Source: Ferdinandcohnia sp047238305
Lineage (GTDB): Bacteria > Bacillota > Bacilli > Bacillales > Bacillaceae_L
Reading direction: 5' to 3'
Assembly (NCBI RefSeq): GCF_047238305.1
Contig: NZ_JBDFMO010000001.1
Coordinates: 1,116,001 to 1,180,000 of the forward strand
DNA: 64,000 nt
Position 1 is the stretch's first letter, and each line of letters starts with the position of its first letter. The position numbers and the translations under genes were made by a program. The notes under the pieces were generated by a model. It was not told the DNA's origin. It saw nothing but the letters and a program-made list of their open reading frames with translations, and searched no databases. Positions 1-8,646 of the stretch are shown one piece after another.

Positions 1-133
1 ACTGTGCCCCTGAACTCCCACCTCCAATAATTAATACATCACAAGATAAGTCTTCTTCCAATGCTGGATATGATGGAGCATTAGGAAAAGTAATGGGCCA
101 ATAATATGTTCCAGATTGTAGATTCACAAACAT
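1..133 (-). CDS. FAD-dependent oxidoreductase, N-terminal part (runs off window)
   Basis: The first 44 codons of a minus-strand gene lie in the window. Translation gives an N-terminus ending in VLIIGGGSSGAQ, the beta-strand plus glycine-rich loop of an FAD/NAD Rossmann fold as in DAO/glycine-oxidase-type enzymes. The ATG at 131-133 has a good ribosome site (TGAGGTG) just upstream. The substrate cannot be judged from this fragment. It is the last gene on this side, and about 180 bp without a gene separate it from the next minus-strand gene. Confidence 0.75.
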   Translation of the reverse strand, partial: MFVNLQSGTYYWPITFPNAPSYPALEEDLSCDVLIIGGGSSGAQ

Positions 134-316
134 CACCTCAAGTTATAAAAAGTATAAAGTTAATATACCCAAGGTGTTTTTTTACATGCCAAAAATTACG
201 CGGGGATCTGTTATGGTGAACCGTATCATTGTTGCAATTAAAGAAAAGACAGCAACACCTAAGTGAGTGCGTCTTTAAAGTGCTTTATTAACATAACAAT
301 ATGGGAGTAGTTAAAT

Positions 317-784
317 TTAACTGCGAAATTTTTGGAAGGTACCCCAATTTTCCTGTCTTGCAAACTGTGGAAACGTGGACATAAAGTGAATAATGATAGG
401 AACTTGGTCTAATTGAGGGAAGGTGTTGAAAAAAAGCCGATCGCCATACCGAATAGCAGTCAATGCAAGGGGTAATTCACGTCTAAATATTTCATTTCGT
501 TTTGCTGCTATATTCTGGTTAAATTGTCCTTGATCAATATATAAATAAACACAATAATAAAACGAACCTCCATTTGGTTTCCATTCAGCTAATACCTCAT
601 CTCTCATTGAATTGACTTTATTCCAGGCATAATCAAATCCAATTGTTAAAAATAGATCTCCAGTTAAATCAGAGTGGGTGAGTGTATAACGTCTTGGTAT
701 AAGAGGTTCCGTAGCGGTAACACCATCCATATATTCAACAGATAATTTTTCAGGGTAAAAAGTGCTCAAGTAATCAACTCCCAT
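317..784 (-). CDS. Staygreen-family protein (possible Mg-dechelatase-like)
   Basis: This 155-residue protein matches the staygreen family (Pfam Staygreen). Visible landmarks are the RRYTLTHSDLTG block near residues 31-42, the RDEVLAEW block near 61-68, an RRELPLALTAIRYGD stretch, the FPQLDQVP segment and the terminal WGTF. Plant SGR proteins carry the same blocks and remove magnesium from chlorophyll a; bacterial members lack the plastid transit peptide, as here. The host shows no photosynthesis genes in this window, so the in vivo substrate is unknown. No strong Shine-Dalgarno precedes the ATG, but the N-terminus (YPEKLSVEY) looks like the family start. It appears monocistronic. Confidence 0.8.
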   Translation of the reverse strand: MGVDYLSTFYPEKLSVEYMDGVTATEPLIPRRYTLTHSDLTGDLFLTIGFDYAWNKVNSMRDEVLAEWKPNGGSFYYCVYLYIDQGQFNQNIAAKRNEIFRRELPLALTAIRYGDRLFFNTFPQLDQVPIIIHFMSTFPQFARQENWGTFQKFRS

Positions 785-844
785 CTTTTTTATAGATATA
801 TGTTTATATCCAAAAAAAGATTTACGTTTTTTGTCGTAATAAAC

Positions 845-878
845 AAAGGTAGCTCTGGCATAGGTTAGAGCTACCTTT
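845..878 (-). terminator. Rho-independent terminator after the ABC ATPase gene
   Basis: Perfect 12-bp inverted repeat AAAGGTAGCTCT/AGAGCTACCTTT with a 10-nt loop, followed on the minus strand by a T-rich stretch. It lies between the ABC transporter ATPase gene and the staygreen gene and ends the ABC operon. Confidence 0.8.
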
Positions 879-928
879 TAGTTCGAAGACATATCACATG
901 TTTCAATTTGGCTTTACGTATATTTATG

Positions 929-1669
929 TCAACCCTCTGAATGGAGTATATGATCGGTTCTCTCCTCAAATGAGAACTGTGGCCTTTTAACATGTTTCTC
1001 TATTGCTGTTGAAAGGACACCATCTGTCATTTTATAAAATTTGTCACAATAACTTACAAGCCGAATATCGTGGGTTACCACAATGGTCGTTGTATTTTTC
1101 TGCTTCGTTACCTCTTTTAATAGACCCATAACTTCATAGGCACGGTCTGAGTCGAGGGAGGCTGTCGGCTCATCAGCCAAAATAATCGAAGGATTGCTAT
1201 ACAGAGCTTTCGCAATGGCTACGCGCTGGCGTTCCCCTCCGGATAAGTCGGATGGATACTTCATAAGTAAGTCAGCAATACCTAGGTCTTCGTATAGTTG
1301 ATTTCGCTCATGTTTCGTCATATTTCCTTTTTTCACTTTGTCCAATAGTTTCAATTGATGGGCAACGGTAAGGAATGGAACTAAGTTGGACGCTTGTAAC
1401 ACAAATCCGATTTCCTTGAGTCGAATTTGTGAGCGTGCTTTTTCATTCAAAGCGGTTAGGTTTTGCCCATTGATGATGACCTCACCTGAAGTAGGTGATA
1501 ATAACCCTCCAACAATAGTGAGAAAGGTACTTTTTCCAGACCCAGATGGTCCAATGATGGCAATTAACTCACCTCGGTTGGCATGAAAATCAGTTTCCTT
1601 TAGGGCTTCTACCATCTTATGACCACTACCAAAACTTTTCTTTACTTGATGTAACTCTAATATTGCCAT
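929..1669 (-). CDS. ABC transporter ATP-binding protein (MacB/LolD type)
   Basis: 246-residue nucleotide-binding subunit. Walker A GPSGSGKST is at about residues 40-48, the LSGGERQR signature near 143-150, and Walker B plus D-loop IILADEPTASLD follow; the switch His is in VVTHD. The LolD/MacB/FtsE-like sequence and an FtsX-like partner gene 2 bp upstream suggest a mechanotransmission-type exporter or an antimicrobial or lipid export system rather than an importer. Its ribosome site AGGAGG overlaps the end of the permease gene, so the two are translationally coupled. About 15 residues after the core (KRPQFSFEERT) form a family-specific tail. Substrate unknown. Confidence 0.88.
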   Translation of the reverse strand: MAILELHQVKKSFGSGHKMVEALKETDFHANRGELIAIIGPSGSGKSTFLTIVGGLLSPTSGEVIINGQNLTALNEKARSQIRLKEIGFVLQASNLVPFLTVAHQLKLLDKVKKGNMTKHERNQLYEDLGIADLLMKYPSDLSGGERQRVAIAKALYSNPSIILADEPTASLDSDRAYEVMGLLKEVTKQKNTTTIVVTHDIRLVSYCDKFYKMTDGVLSTAIEKHVKRPQFSFEERTDHILHSEG

Positions 1670-1671
1670 GT

Positions 1672-2742
1672 TTATCCTCCTATCGCTTTCAGTGGATCAA
1701 TTCGAACAATCGTCAAGACTGAGAAAACGGCACCGGCAGTTGCGACGGCCATTAGGATTAGCCCATAAAATACCATTAAGGCTAGATCAAATGAAACAGG
1801 AACTGCTGCGGGTAAAAAAGCCCCAGAAAGGAGTGTTAAGACAAATCCGAGCATGGTCCCGATAAACGCTAAAATAAACGTTTGTGCGACAACAGACAAC
1901 GATAAATAGGAACTAGAAATACCTTGAGCCTTCATAACCCCGAACATACTGATTTTCTGCACGGTTAACACATACAAGAAAATGGCTACGATGATTGACG
2001 AAATACCGAAGAGAAAGTAAATCATGAAATTTAAGGTGAGTTTCTGTTCCGTATAACCAGGTAAATTTTCGATGAAAGATTGAATTTCGATCGTCTCTAA
2101 CTCAACATTTTGTGTGAGGTTTGAAATAGACTCATCCTGTACAACAATTCCGTTGATTTGATCCTTATTCTGATCAGCTACTTCGCCAAATTTAATCTGA
2201 TGGAAGGTTTCAAGATTGGTATATAAAACAGGCGCAGCATTGAATCGTGCTTGATCTGTAAATCCAACAATTGTTAACTGTTGGTCACTGGAAGATAGGG
2301 ATAATTGATCACCTAAATTGAATCCCAGTTCTTTAAGATAATCGTCCGCAATTACTTCATTGGTCCTTTCAAATGGCCTTCCTTCCGTCACATTCGGCAT
2401 TAGAAATTCTTCTTTTTTAATACCAAAGAGGGAGATATTTTGCTTGCTATCCCCGTTGTTGGCAATCGCGTTTAGCTGACCGATTACAGCCGTTTTTTCC
2501 GCTTTAATGTCTTTAAGTTGATTGGTGGACATGAATGATTGGTAAAGGCTTTTATCTGATTCCTCAGTTAGGATAATCGCAGTTGCATTCCATTTATCAA
2601 CAGCTTCCCTATTCAGACTAGCGAGACCCGTTGCAAGTCCAGAGAGAAAAAAAACAAGATAAGAAACAAGCATTAAAATTCCTGTAATTAAGGTGAAGCG
2701 AAGTTTATTTTTTTTAATCTCCTGCCATGCTAAGAACACCAT
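1672..2742 (-). CDS. ABC transporter permease, FtsX/MacB type
   Basis: 356-residue membrane protein with the FtsX/MacB topology: one N-terminal transmembrane helix (about residues 16-38), a long extracytoplasmic domain (about 40-230) and three C-terminal helices (about 240-350). The extracytoplasmic part looks like a small MacB_PCD domain. It is the first gene of a two-gene operon with the ATPase at 929-1669. SD GGGAGTG precedes the ATG. The divergent B12-type MerR regulator gene shares the upstream region, so that regulator may control this operon; this is inference from position. Confidence 0.85.
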   Translation of the reverse strand: MVFLAWQEIKKNKLRFTLITGILMLVSYLVFFLSGLATGLASLNREAVDKWNATAIILTEESDKSLYQSFMSTNQLKDIKAEKTAVIGQLNAIANNGDSKQNISLFGIKKEEFLMPNVTEGRPFERTNEVIADDYLKELGFNLGDQLSLSSSDQQLTIVGFTDQARFNAAPVLYTNLETFHQIKFGEVADQNKDQINGIVVQDESISNLTQNVELETIEIQSFIENLPGYTEQKLTLNFMIYFLFGISSIIVAIFLYVLTVQKISMFGVMKAQGISSSYLSLSVVAQTFILAFIGTMLGFVLTLLSGAFLPAAVPVSFDLALMVFYGLILMAVATAGAVFSVLTIVRIDPLKAIGG

Positions 2743-2820
2743 TTCACTCCCTTTGTAATGTAAAAATTAGATTTATATTTTACTTCATTATTAACTAAGA
2801 CAACCTTATTTGTCAAATGT

Positions 2821-2932
2821 TTGTATAATTATTTTTTGTAAACAATATACATATGTATCAGTGTTTGATAGTTAAGAAGCTAATCCTTTGACTTAAATCT
2901 TTGTATAATGTTATTTAGACAACGTTGTACAA
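2821..2932. promoter_or_regulatory. Three TTGTAYAA boxes between ABC operon and MerR regulator
   Basis: TTGTATAA occurs at 2821-2828 and 2901-2908, and the perfect palindrome TTGTACAA at 2925-2932; the first two sit in a longer shared string TTTGTATAAT. They lie in the divergent region between the ABC permease and the B12-binding MerR gene. They could be regulator half-sites, -10 elements (TATAAT is embedded), or both. I could not find a well-spaced -35 for either TATAAT. Confidence 0.35.
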
Positions 2933-2999
2933 GATAGAGGGATTGGTTATACTTAACATAACTACAGGATTTGGACAAGGCATTAAGGGGATGAACGTA

Positions 3000-3902
3000 A
3001 TGAGTCAATCAGATGAAAAAGGGTTATTTACCATTCAACAAGTTGCAGATATGACCGGATTATCCAAACAAGTCATTAGAAAGTGGGAAGAACGTTATGG
3101 GATTATCCAACCGAAGCGTTTAGAGAATGGTTATAGAATATATAGTCAACATGATGTCAAAATGCTTTTAAAAATCAAGCTACTTTCGGAACAAGGTCAC
3201 TCGCTTAAACAAGCTGCTCTTCTTGTAAAGGAGTTTACTGAAGATCCTGAAGTTCCCATACAAGTGGGAAAATCCCCTAATTATGAACAGTGGAACGAAT
3301 ATGTCCTCCAGTTACTAGAAAAGGGTAGTCACTGTGATGAAATCGAATTAACGTATATTTTAAAACAAGCATACCATCATGTAGGGTTAGAGCGCTTTTT
3401 AACGAATATCGTGGTTCCTTTTTTAAAAGAGGTAGGGAATAAGTGGGAGAACCATGAGTGGGATGAATATCAGGAATCTGTTTCGAGTCTAGTTGTAAGA
3501 GATTTCTTAGTACAAATTCGACGAAATTATCAATATCGGGATGATGCACCATTCGTTCTCGGGGCATGCCTTCCATATGAACATCATGAAGTGCCACTGC
3601 ACCTGACCTTATTGCAGTTCATGATGAAAGGGTGGAAAACCCAATTAATCGGGGCATCTCCTGCTCCGGGGGCAATTGAATCATTGGTAAGCAAATTAAA
3701 GCCGGATGTGGTTTTGTTGTCTGCTACAACCACTATACCATTTGAAACAGATTCTCAACTGCTAGAGAGTATGGAGCAATTTGCTGAAAAACAAAAGGAC
3801 ATAGCCTTCTACCTTGGCGGACAAGGGGCAGTCACCTATCTTGCTACCTATAAACCACGGGCTATTATTGTGACGAATTCCATTGAAGACATTTTAAAAT
3901 AA
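3000..3902 (+). CDS. MerR-family regulator with cobalamin-binding domain (CarH/LitR-like)
   Basis: About 300 residues. The N-terminal MerR helix-turn-helix reads FTIQQVADMTGLSKQVIRKW with the wing motif RLENGYRIY. A four-helix B12-binding-2 module follows, then a Rossmann B12-binding domain with EHHEVP (the ExHxxG-like lower-ligand loop, Gly replaced by Pro), LIGASPAP and LLSATTT. In CarH photosensors the helical module carries Wx9EH; here it is Wx9ES, so the distal His is missing. I chose ATG 3000 because AAGGGG at 2985-2990 is well placed for it; TTG 2925 and ATG 2991 are alternatives. Such proteins repress carotenoid or light-inducible genes in other bacteria; the target here may be the divergent ABC operon. 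Confidence 0.82.
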   Translation: MSQSDEKGLFTIQQVADMTGLSKQVIRKWEERYGIIQPKRLENGYRIYSQHDVKMLLKIKLLSEQGHSLKQAALLVKEFTEDPEVPIQVGKSPNYEQWNEYVLQLLEKGSHCDEIELTYILKQAYHHVGLERFLTNIVVPFLKEVGNKWENHEWDEYQESVSSLVVRDFLVQIRRNYQYRDDAPFVLGACLPYEHHEVPLHLTLLQFMMKGWKTQLIGASPAPGAIESLVSKLKPDVVLLSATTTIPFETDSQLLESMEQFAEKQKDIAFYLGGQGAVTYLATYKPRAIIVTNSIEDILK

Positions 3903-3972
3903 AACCATGAAACTTATAAATACCTGTTGTGAAAAAGTTTCTCACAATAAATATATTCTAAAATAGAACATT

Positions 3973-3994
3973 GAAGCCGCTCAATGGCGGCTTC
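3973..3994. terminator. Hairpin between convergent genes
   Basis: GAAGCCGC/GCGGCTTC stem with a short loop, between the 3' ends of the MerR gene (+) and the MBL hydrolase gene (-). The T-run is weak on the plus side. It probably serves as a shared terminator. Confidence 0.55.
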
Positions 3995-3997
3995 GTG

Positions 3998-5383
3998 TTA
4001 TTGCTCCGTTATATTTCCTTCTCTTAAAAGATAAGTTTTTCCATATTGCGGTAATAGCTGCACTCCGTCTTTCGGCTTTAATCTTTCTGGATAAAAGCTG
4101 TGAAGCGGGATAAGTGTTGCTGGATTTAACTCATCTACAATATATTTTAAATGCTGGGGAATCGCGTGTCCGCCAGTCCCAATCAATACTCGTTCAAGTC
4201 CAATAAGCTGCAATACCCGTTCTAGGTTTTGAAAGGCAGGATCAAAAGAACCTAATGGAACTCCGTTTGAGTGAAGATAAACGCCATCCTCGACATTTAA
4301 ATCAAAAAGCTCCAAAGAACGTTCATAGGAATTTTGGACAAAATACAGCTTGGGATTTTGGTTGATTTGTTTATACGAAACCGTGGAAATCCCATCAAGT
4401 AACTGAGCGATCCATTTTGGGGCAGAGGCTTGTCTCATTTCTTCGGATTCAAACACGAGGAAATTTTTTGCGCCTAAATGATTTAAGGCGATTAGAGCAG
4501 TTTCTGCTTCTAACACAACCTTACGACCTGATTCCATTCCCGCCTGTAAAATTCCGCGTATTCGGTCAATATTTCGGTGGTAGATATTAAAAATACCGAT
4601 ACCTTTTGTTTCGTTTAATACCTCTGCTAATTTGACAGGAATCATGATTTCCATGACTAAATCTTCGGGAAGTTCCTTGTTAGGAACAAGCGCTTCTTCA
4701 GATAATTCTTCTTCACTGGATAAAGTGGTTCCTTCCATAATCACAGCATCAAATCCAATTTCCTTTGCTTTCTGAATAAACGATTGAATTCGTTCTGGAT
4801 GTGCACCATGCATTCTCAAATCTCCGGTATAAAGGATAGCTCCATCAGGTGTTTGAATATGAAAGGCACAAGCGCCTAAAATATCATGGTCAACTTGAAT
4901 CGGTGTAATTGAAATTTCACCGACTGTAAAAGGCTGATTGTATTTACATGATTGATAACCGCGATTTCCTTGAACACCCTCACCAATTACGTCCAATGTT
5001 TGATATAAACTCAAGGAGTCTTCGGTCATGTAGACAGGTACAGAAGGGTCAATCATTCCCATTGCTCCCATATGGTCTAAATGTAAATGTGAAATAAGAA
5101 TAGCCGTATTGCCAGGATAGGAATCAGCTGAAATAAGTGTTGAATGATCGGCAAGATCTTCTTTGCTGTATACTCCATCAATACTTGGAATGAGTCCCAG
5201 TCTTAAATAATCTCTAACAACCGAGTTTTTCCTTAACTTGATTTGTCCATCAAATATATGATTTTGAGGACTATATACAAGCCCAAAGTCAAAGATGATT
5301 CGAGAATCGCCATATTGTAAAGAGATGATGGTTCCTCCAATTGTTCTAAGACCGCCATGAAAAGTAAGTGTCGTAGGATTCAT
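3998..5383 (-). CDS. Metallo-beta-lactamase-fold hydrolase (RNase J-like N-domain)
   Basis: 461-residue metal hydrolase. The metal-binding motif HLHLDHMGAMG lies near residues 98-108, with VDHDILG and LYTGDLRMHG as downstream ligand motifs and a C-terminal TGGHA/IPLHSF block. The arrangement resembles RNase J/beta-CASP-type enzymes, with a central insertion of about 200 residues between the MBL motifs and the final His motif, but RNase J-specific blocks are not evident to me. The SD AAGGTGG precedes the ATG. It lies directly downstream of ugpB, separated by a hairpin, so it may be a read-through member of the Pho-controlled ugp operon, in which case a phosphodiesterase role is attractive but unproven. 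Confidence 0.75.
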   Translation of the reverse strand: MNPTTLTFHGGLRTIGGTIISLQYGDSRIIFDFGLVYSPQNHIFDGQIKLRKNSVVRDYLRLGLIPSIDGVYSKEDLADHSTLISADSYPGNTAILISHLHLDHMGAMGMIDPSVPVYMTEDSLSLYQTLDVIGEGVQGNRGYQSCKYNQPFTVGEISITPIQVDHDILGACAFHIQTPDGAILYTGDLRMHGAHPERIQSFIQKAKEIGFDAVIMEGTTLSSEEELSEEALVPNKELPEDLVMEIMIPVKLAEVLNETKGIGIFNIYHRNIDRIRGILQAGMESGRKVVLEAETALIALNHLGAKNFLVFESEEMRQASAPKWIAQLLDGISTVSYKQINQNPKLYFVQNSYERSLELFDLNVEDGVYLHSNGVPLGSFDPAFQNLERVLQLIGLERVLIGTGGHAIPQHLKYIVDELNPATLIPLHSFYPERLKPKDGVQLLPQYGKTYLLREGNITEQ

Positions 5384-5411
5384 GCTTTTTCCACCTTCAT
5401 ATAATAAAATT

Positions 5412-5439
5412 GAAGGAACCTGTTTTCCCAGGCTCCTTC
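5412..5439 (-). terminator. Terminator or attenuator hairpin after ugpB
   Basis: GAAGGAACCTG/CAGGCTCCTTC stem (one mismatch) with a 6-nt loop on the minus strand between the ugpB-like gene and the MBL hydrolase gene. It would end most ugp transcripts and leave the MBL gene at lower expression or on its own promoter. Confidence 0.65.
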
Positions 5440-5462
5440 GCGTTAAACTACTAGATTATCTA

Positions 5463-6797
5463 TTATTGACCAAGCTCTCTTTTGGCAGCATTTTCTGCAT
5501 TTTTTAAGCCTTCTTCAACAGAGATTTCACCAAGTAATACTCGGTCAAGCTCTTTTGCAACTGCATTTTTTAATGCATATGCTCCTTTAATACGAGGATC
5601 ATAGAAGCCAGCATCAAATTGTTGTTCACCTACGCCATATTCCGGTTTTTCTGCAGTGTATGCTTTCCATTCTTCGCTTTCTAAAGCAGAATAACGAATA
5701 GGCAGGTAACCAGATTGCATTGCCCAGTAAGTTGTGTTTTCAGTGTTAATTAGGAATTTAATATATTCCCAAGCCGCAAATTTTTCTTCATCGGTAGCAG
5801 ATGCGAATACAGATACGTTTGTTCCTGCAAATGGAGTCGCTGCTTTTTTACCTTCAGGCAATACGGTTGCTGCCCAATTAATTCCGTTTTCTTCAGCAGG
5901 GGCAGCTACATAAGGAATACCAGCAGACGATCCAATATATAGCGCTACATCCCCACGTGCAAATGGTTCAGACATATATCCATCTTCACCAGCTGTACGA
6001 GCAATACCATCTTCAATCATTCCGTAAACAAATTCTAATGCTTCTTTACCTTCAGGGGAATTCATCTTAAATTGCTTTGATGCCTCATCGAAATAAACAC
6101 CACCAGCTTGGTGTACCCATTGGTTAAACTCAAGAGTTACAGAGTTTTCTAACCCAAGTCCAATCACTTTTTTTCCGTCTTTTTCGCCTGTTACTTTTTC
6201 AGCTACTGTATAAAGCTCGTCCCAAGTTGTTGGAGGTTCGACTCCAGCTTCCTCTAAATAATCCACATTGTAAAACATAATACGAGTACTTTTGTTAAAA
6301 GGCATTCCGTAATATTTGCCATCCCAAACATTCATTTCACGGAAAACTTCGACGATATCATTCAATTCATCATCACTGAAACCAACTTCAGGATGGGTTA
6401 CATAAGGAGTTAAATCTGCTACCAAGTCATTTTCTAGATACTCTGTAATCCAGTCTTCATAGGCTTGAGTTAAAACAGGAAGATTTTTCGCTTTCGCTGC
6501 CGCCATATTTTTGGTAGACAGGTCACCATAGCTACCTTGATTTACTAGCTTAACAGTAATCTTATCTTGAGATTCATTAAAATCATTGGTGATTTTTTCT
6601 AATGCTTCTTCGTGTCCACCACTCATAGCATGCCAGAATTCAATTTCAACTGGTTCACTTAATGAAGTGACAAGACCGTCTGTTTCATTCTTATTTTCAG
6701 CTTCCTTGCCATCTGTGTTCGTTTTTTCTCCACCGTTACATGCCATTAATGCAACCGTTAAAATTGAAAAAAGCAATGTTAGTAATATTTTTTTCAA
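5463..6797 (-). CDS. ugpB: ABC transporter substrate-binding lipoprotein, UgpB-like
   Basis: 444-residue extracellular solute-binding protein of family 1. A lipoprotein signal peptide ends with the lipobox LMAC near residue 20. The mature part begins with an acidic/Asn-rich spacer and then IEFWHAMSGG, the hallmark start of UgpB-type binding proteins; ARGDVALYIGSSAG and GTNVSVFA are further family blocks. UgpB binds sn-glycerol-3-phosphate or glycerophosphodiesters. The start is TTG with AGGAGG 9 nt upstream. It is the last transporter gene of the C-A-E-B operon. The PhoP box in front of the operon supports a glycerophosphate substrate, though other family-1 sugar ligands cannot be excluded. 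Confidence 0.75.
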   Translation of the reverse strand: MKKILLTLLFSILTVALMACNGGEKTNTDGKEAENKNETDGLVTSLSEPVEIEFWHAMSGGHEEALEKITNDFNESQDKITVKLVNQGSYGDLSTKNMAAAKAKNLPVLTQAYEDWITEYLENDLVADLTPYVTHPEVGFSDDELNDIVEVFREMNVWDGKYYGMPFNKSTRIMFYNVDYLEEAGVEPPTTWDELYTVAEKVTGEKDGKKVIGLGLENSVTLEFNQWVHQAGGVYFDEASKQFKMNSPEGKEALEFVYGMIEDGIARTAGEDGYMSEPFARGDVALYIGSSAGIPYVAAPAEENGINWAATVLPEGKKAATPFAGTNVSVFASATDEEKFAAWEYIKFLINTENTTYWAMQSGYLPIRYSALESEEWKAYTAEKPEYGVGEQQFDAGFYDPRIKGAYALKNAVAKELDRVLLGEISVEEGLKNAENAAKRELGQ

Positions 6798-6909
6798 AGT
6801 CGTTTCCTCCTAGAAATCAACGTAATATTTTTTATGGATATGAATTTTTATAAAGCACATGATAGATGACTAGATTTGTGAGTATCACCTCCTAAAAGGA
6901 TGAGAGTTG

Positions 6910-7737
6910 TTAGCCTTTAATACCAGCTTTCGCAACACCTTCAATAATGTACTTCTGCAGAATGATATAAAGGATAATCATAGGTAGAATGATCATGGTT
7001 GATGCAGCCATTAATAACTCATAAATCGTACCTGCTTCTGTACTGAAGGAGGTAAGTCCAACAGGAAGAGTTCGCATTTCTTTTGATTGAGTGACAATTA
7101 AAGGCCATAGGAATGCATTCCAGCTTCCAATTGCTTTTAATAATACAATGGTAATGAGAGCGGGTTTCGCTAACGGTACCATTATCGTCCACAGAAATCG
7201 AAAATCACGACAGCCATCAATTTTTGCTGCATAAGACAATTCTTTCGGTATTCCCAAAAAGAATTGGCGCAATAAAAAGATGGAGAAGATACTTGCAAGC
7301 CATGGGACTATTAATGCCTCGTATTGATCAATCCAACCGAGATTCGATAGGGTAACATAGTTGGGAATTAACAAAACTTCACCTGGAACCATCATTGTCC
7401 CTAGTAATATGGCAAATATCACATCACGTCCATAAAAATTCACTCGTGAAAATGCATAGGCTGCAAGGATCGTCGTTAGTAATTCCCCAATTGTTGAAAG
7501 TACCGTTACAACAACACTATTGATGGTATATCGAACAAAAGGAGCCATTTCAAAGGCCTCTGCATAGTTTTCCCATTTAAAATCCTCTGGAATCCAAATA
7601 GGAGGCATTGCTGTTACTTCACCGGAAGACTTTAAGGATGTACTTAGCATCCAAATAAATGGTAATAACATTAATAAGCTTCCAAGAATCAATATAAGAT
7701 AGATAAAACCTTTAGAAAGTGCTGCTTTTCTCTGCAT
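6910..7737 (-). CDS. ugpE: ABC transporter permease, UgpE-like
   Basis: 275-residue inner-membrane permease with six predicted helices and the cytoplasmic EAA loop AAKIDGCRDFRFLWTIMVP that contacts the ATPase. The N-terminus has the short cytoplasmic segment typical of MalG/UgpE-type subunits, and the C-terminus ends in GVAKAGIKG, the usual G-x-K-G tail of the family. SD GAGGGGGA precedes ATG. It follows the UgpA-like gene by 18 bp and precedes ugpB by 112 bp. Confidence 0.8.
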   Translation of the reverse strand: MQRKAALSKGFIYLILILGSLLMLLPFIWMLSTSLKSSGEVTAMPPIWIPEDFKWENYAEAFEMAPFVRYTINSVVVTVLSTIGELLTTILAAYAFSRVNFYGRDVIFAILLGTMMVPGEVLLIPNYVTLSNLGWIDQYEALIVPWLASIFSIFLLRQFFLGIPKELSYAAKIDGCRDFRFLWTIMVPLAKPALITIVLLKAIGSWNAFLWPLIVTQSKEMRTLPVGLTSFSTEAGTIYELLMAASTMIILPMIILYIILQKYIIEGVAKAGIKG

Positions 7738-7755
7738 TTTTCTTTCCCCCTCAAA

Positions 7756-8646
7756 TCAGTAAGTCACCCTGCGTTTTCCAATGTATAGTTGGATAAGGGT
7801 AAAGATGAAGATGATGATAAATAAAACATAGGCGGCTGCAGAGGCAATACCAAACTCCCACTCGTTATAAAACTTTTCATAAATATAGTAAACTAGCGTT
7901 TGGGCACTATAAGCTGGACCGGGTTTACCATCAAACAAAGCAAAGATTTCATCGAACACTTTAAAGTTATTGATAATAGCCACAATCGAAACAAAGAATG
8001 TTGTCGGTGATAAGAGTGGCACAGTGATGTGTAAAAAACGTTTAAAAGGTTTGGCACCATCAATTTGAGCTGCTAAATAATACTGCTTGTCTATATTCTG
8101 CAAGCCTGCTAAGAAGATAATAATGTTATAGCCTAATCCTTTCCAAATACTCATGATGATCAGGGCTGGCATTGCCCATTGCGGATCGGTTAACCATTTA
8201 ATCGGTTCGATACCGAAGAAACTAAGAAAATAGTTCATTAACCCGTATTCTGTATGGTAGATCCAGCGCCAAACGATAGAGACGGCTACCACAGAGGTTA
8301 CAAACGGAATAAAGTAGATAGACCGAAATAAGCCCTTTAATTTAATATTTGAGTTTAGTAGAATGGCAATTCCAAGTGAAATTAAGATGGAAAGAGGAAC
8401 TACACCAAGGACGAAAATAAAGGTGTTTTTAATGGCTGTCCAAAATTCCTCATCCTGAAAAATATAGATAAAATTAGCAAACCCGTATTCTTTTACAATG
8501 TCATTAAAATAGTCATAGTCTGTATAAAAGCTCATTAAAAAGGATTTAATAATCGGATAAAAATTGAATACAATTAATATAATAAGTGCAGGTGCTAAGT
8601 ATAAGAGAGCTTTTAATGTACTAGATAATGTTGGTTTTTGATTCAA
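7756..8646 (-). CDS. ugpA: ABC transporter permease, UgpA-like
   Basis: About 296 residues with six predicted helices and the EAA loop AAQIDGAKPFKRFLHITVP. It is the MalF/UgpA-type partner of the adjacent permease. The open frame extends to a TTG at 8652, but AGGAGGG at 8654-8660 would be only 1 nt from it. The in-frame TTG at 8644-8646 has a 7-nt spacer and is the better start. The gene begins inside the 3' end of ugpC (overlap about 26 bp), so translation is coupled. Confidence 0.8.
   Translation of the reverse strand: MNQKPTLSSTLKALLYLAPALIILIVFNFYPIIKSFLMSFYTDYDYFNDIVKEYGFANFIYIFQDEEFWTAIKNTFIFVLGVVPLSILISLGIAILLNSNIKLKGLFRSIYFIPFVTSVVAVSIVWRWIYHTEYGLMNYFLSFFGIEPIKWLTDPQWAMPALIIMSIWKGLGYNIIIFLAGLQNIDKQYYLAAQIDGAKPFKRFLHITVPLLSPTTFFVSIVAIINNFKVFDEIFALFDGKPGPAYSAQTLVYYIYEKFYNEWEFGIASAAAYVLFIIIFIFTLIQLYIGKRRVTY

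Noticed and set aside
2888..2909. TTGACT and TATAAT as the MerR promoter
   Set aside because: The spacer is only 10 nt, far from 17, so the pair is not a usable sigma-A promoter.
3927..3947. TTGTGAAAAAGTTTCTCACAA as an FNR site
   Set aside because: The half-sites TTGTGA and TCACAA are right, but the spacer is 9 nt, not 6 between TGTGA and TCACA, and it lies after a gene with no downstream target. More likely part of a terminator region.
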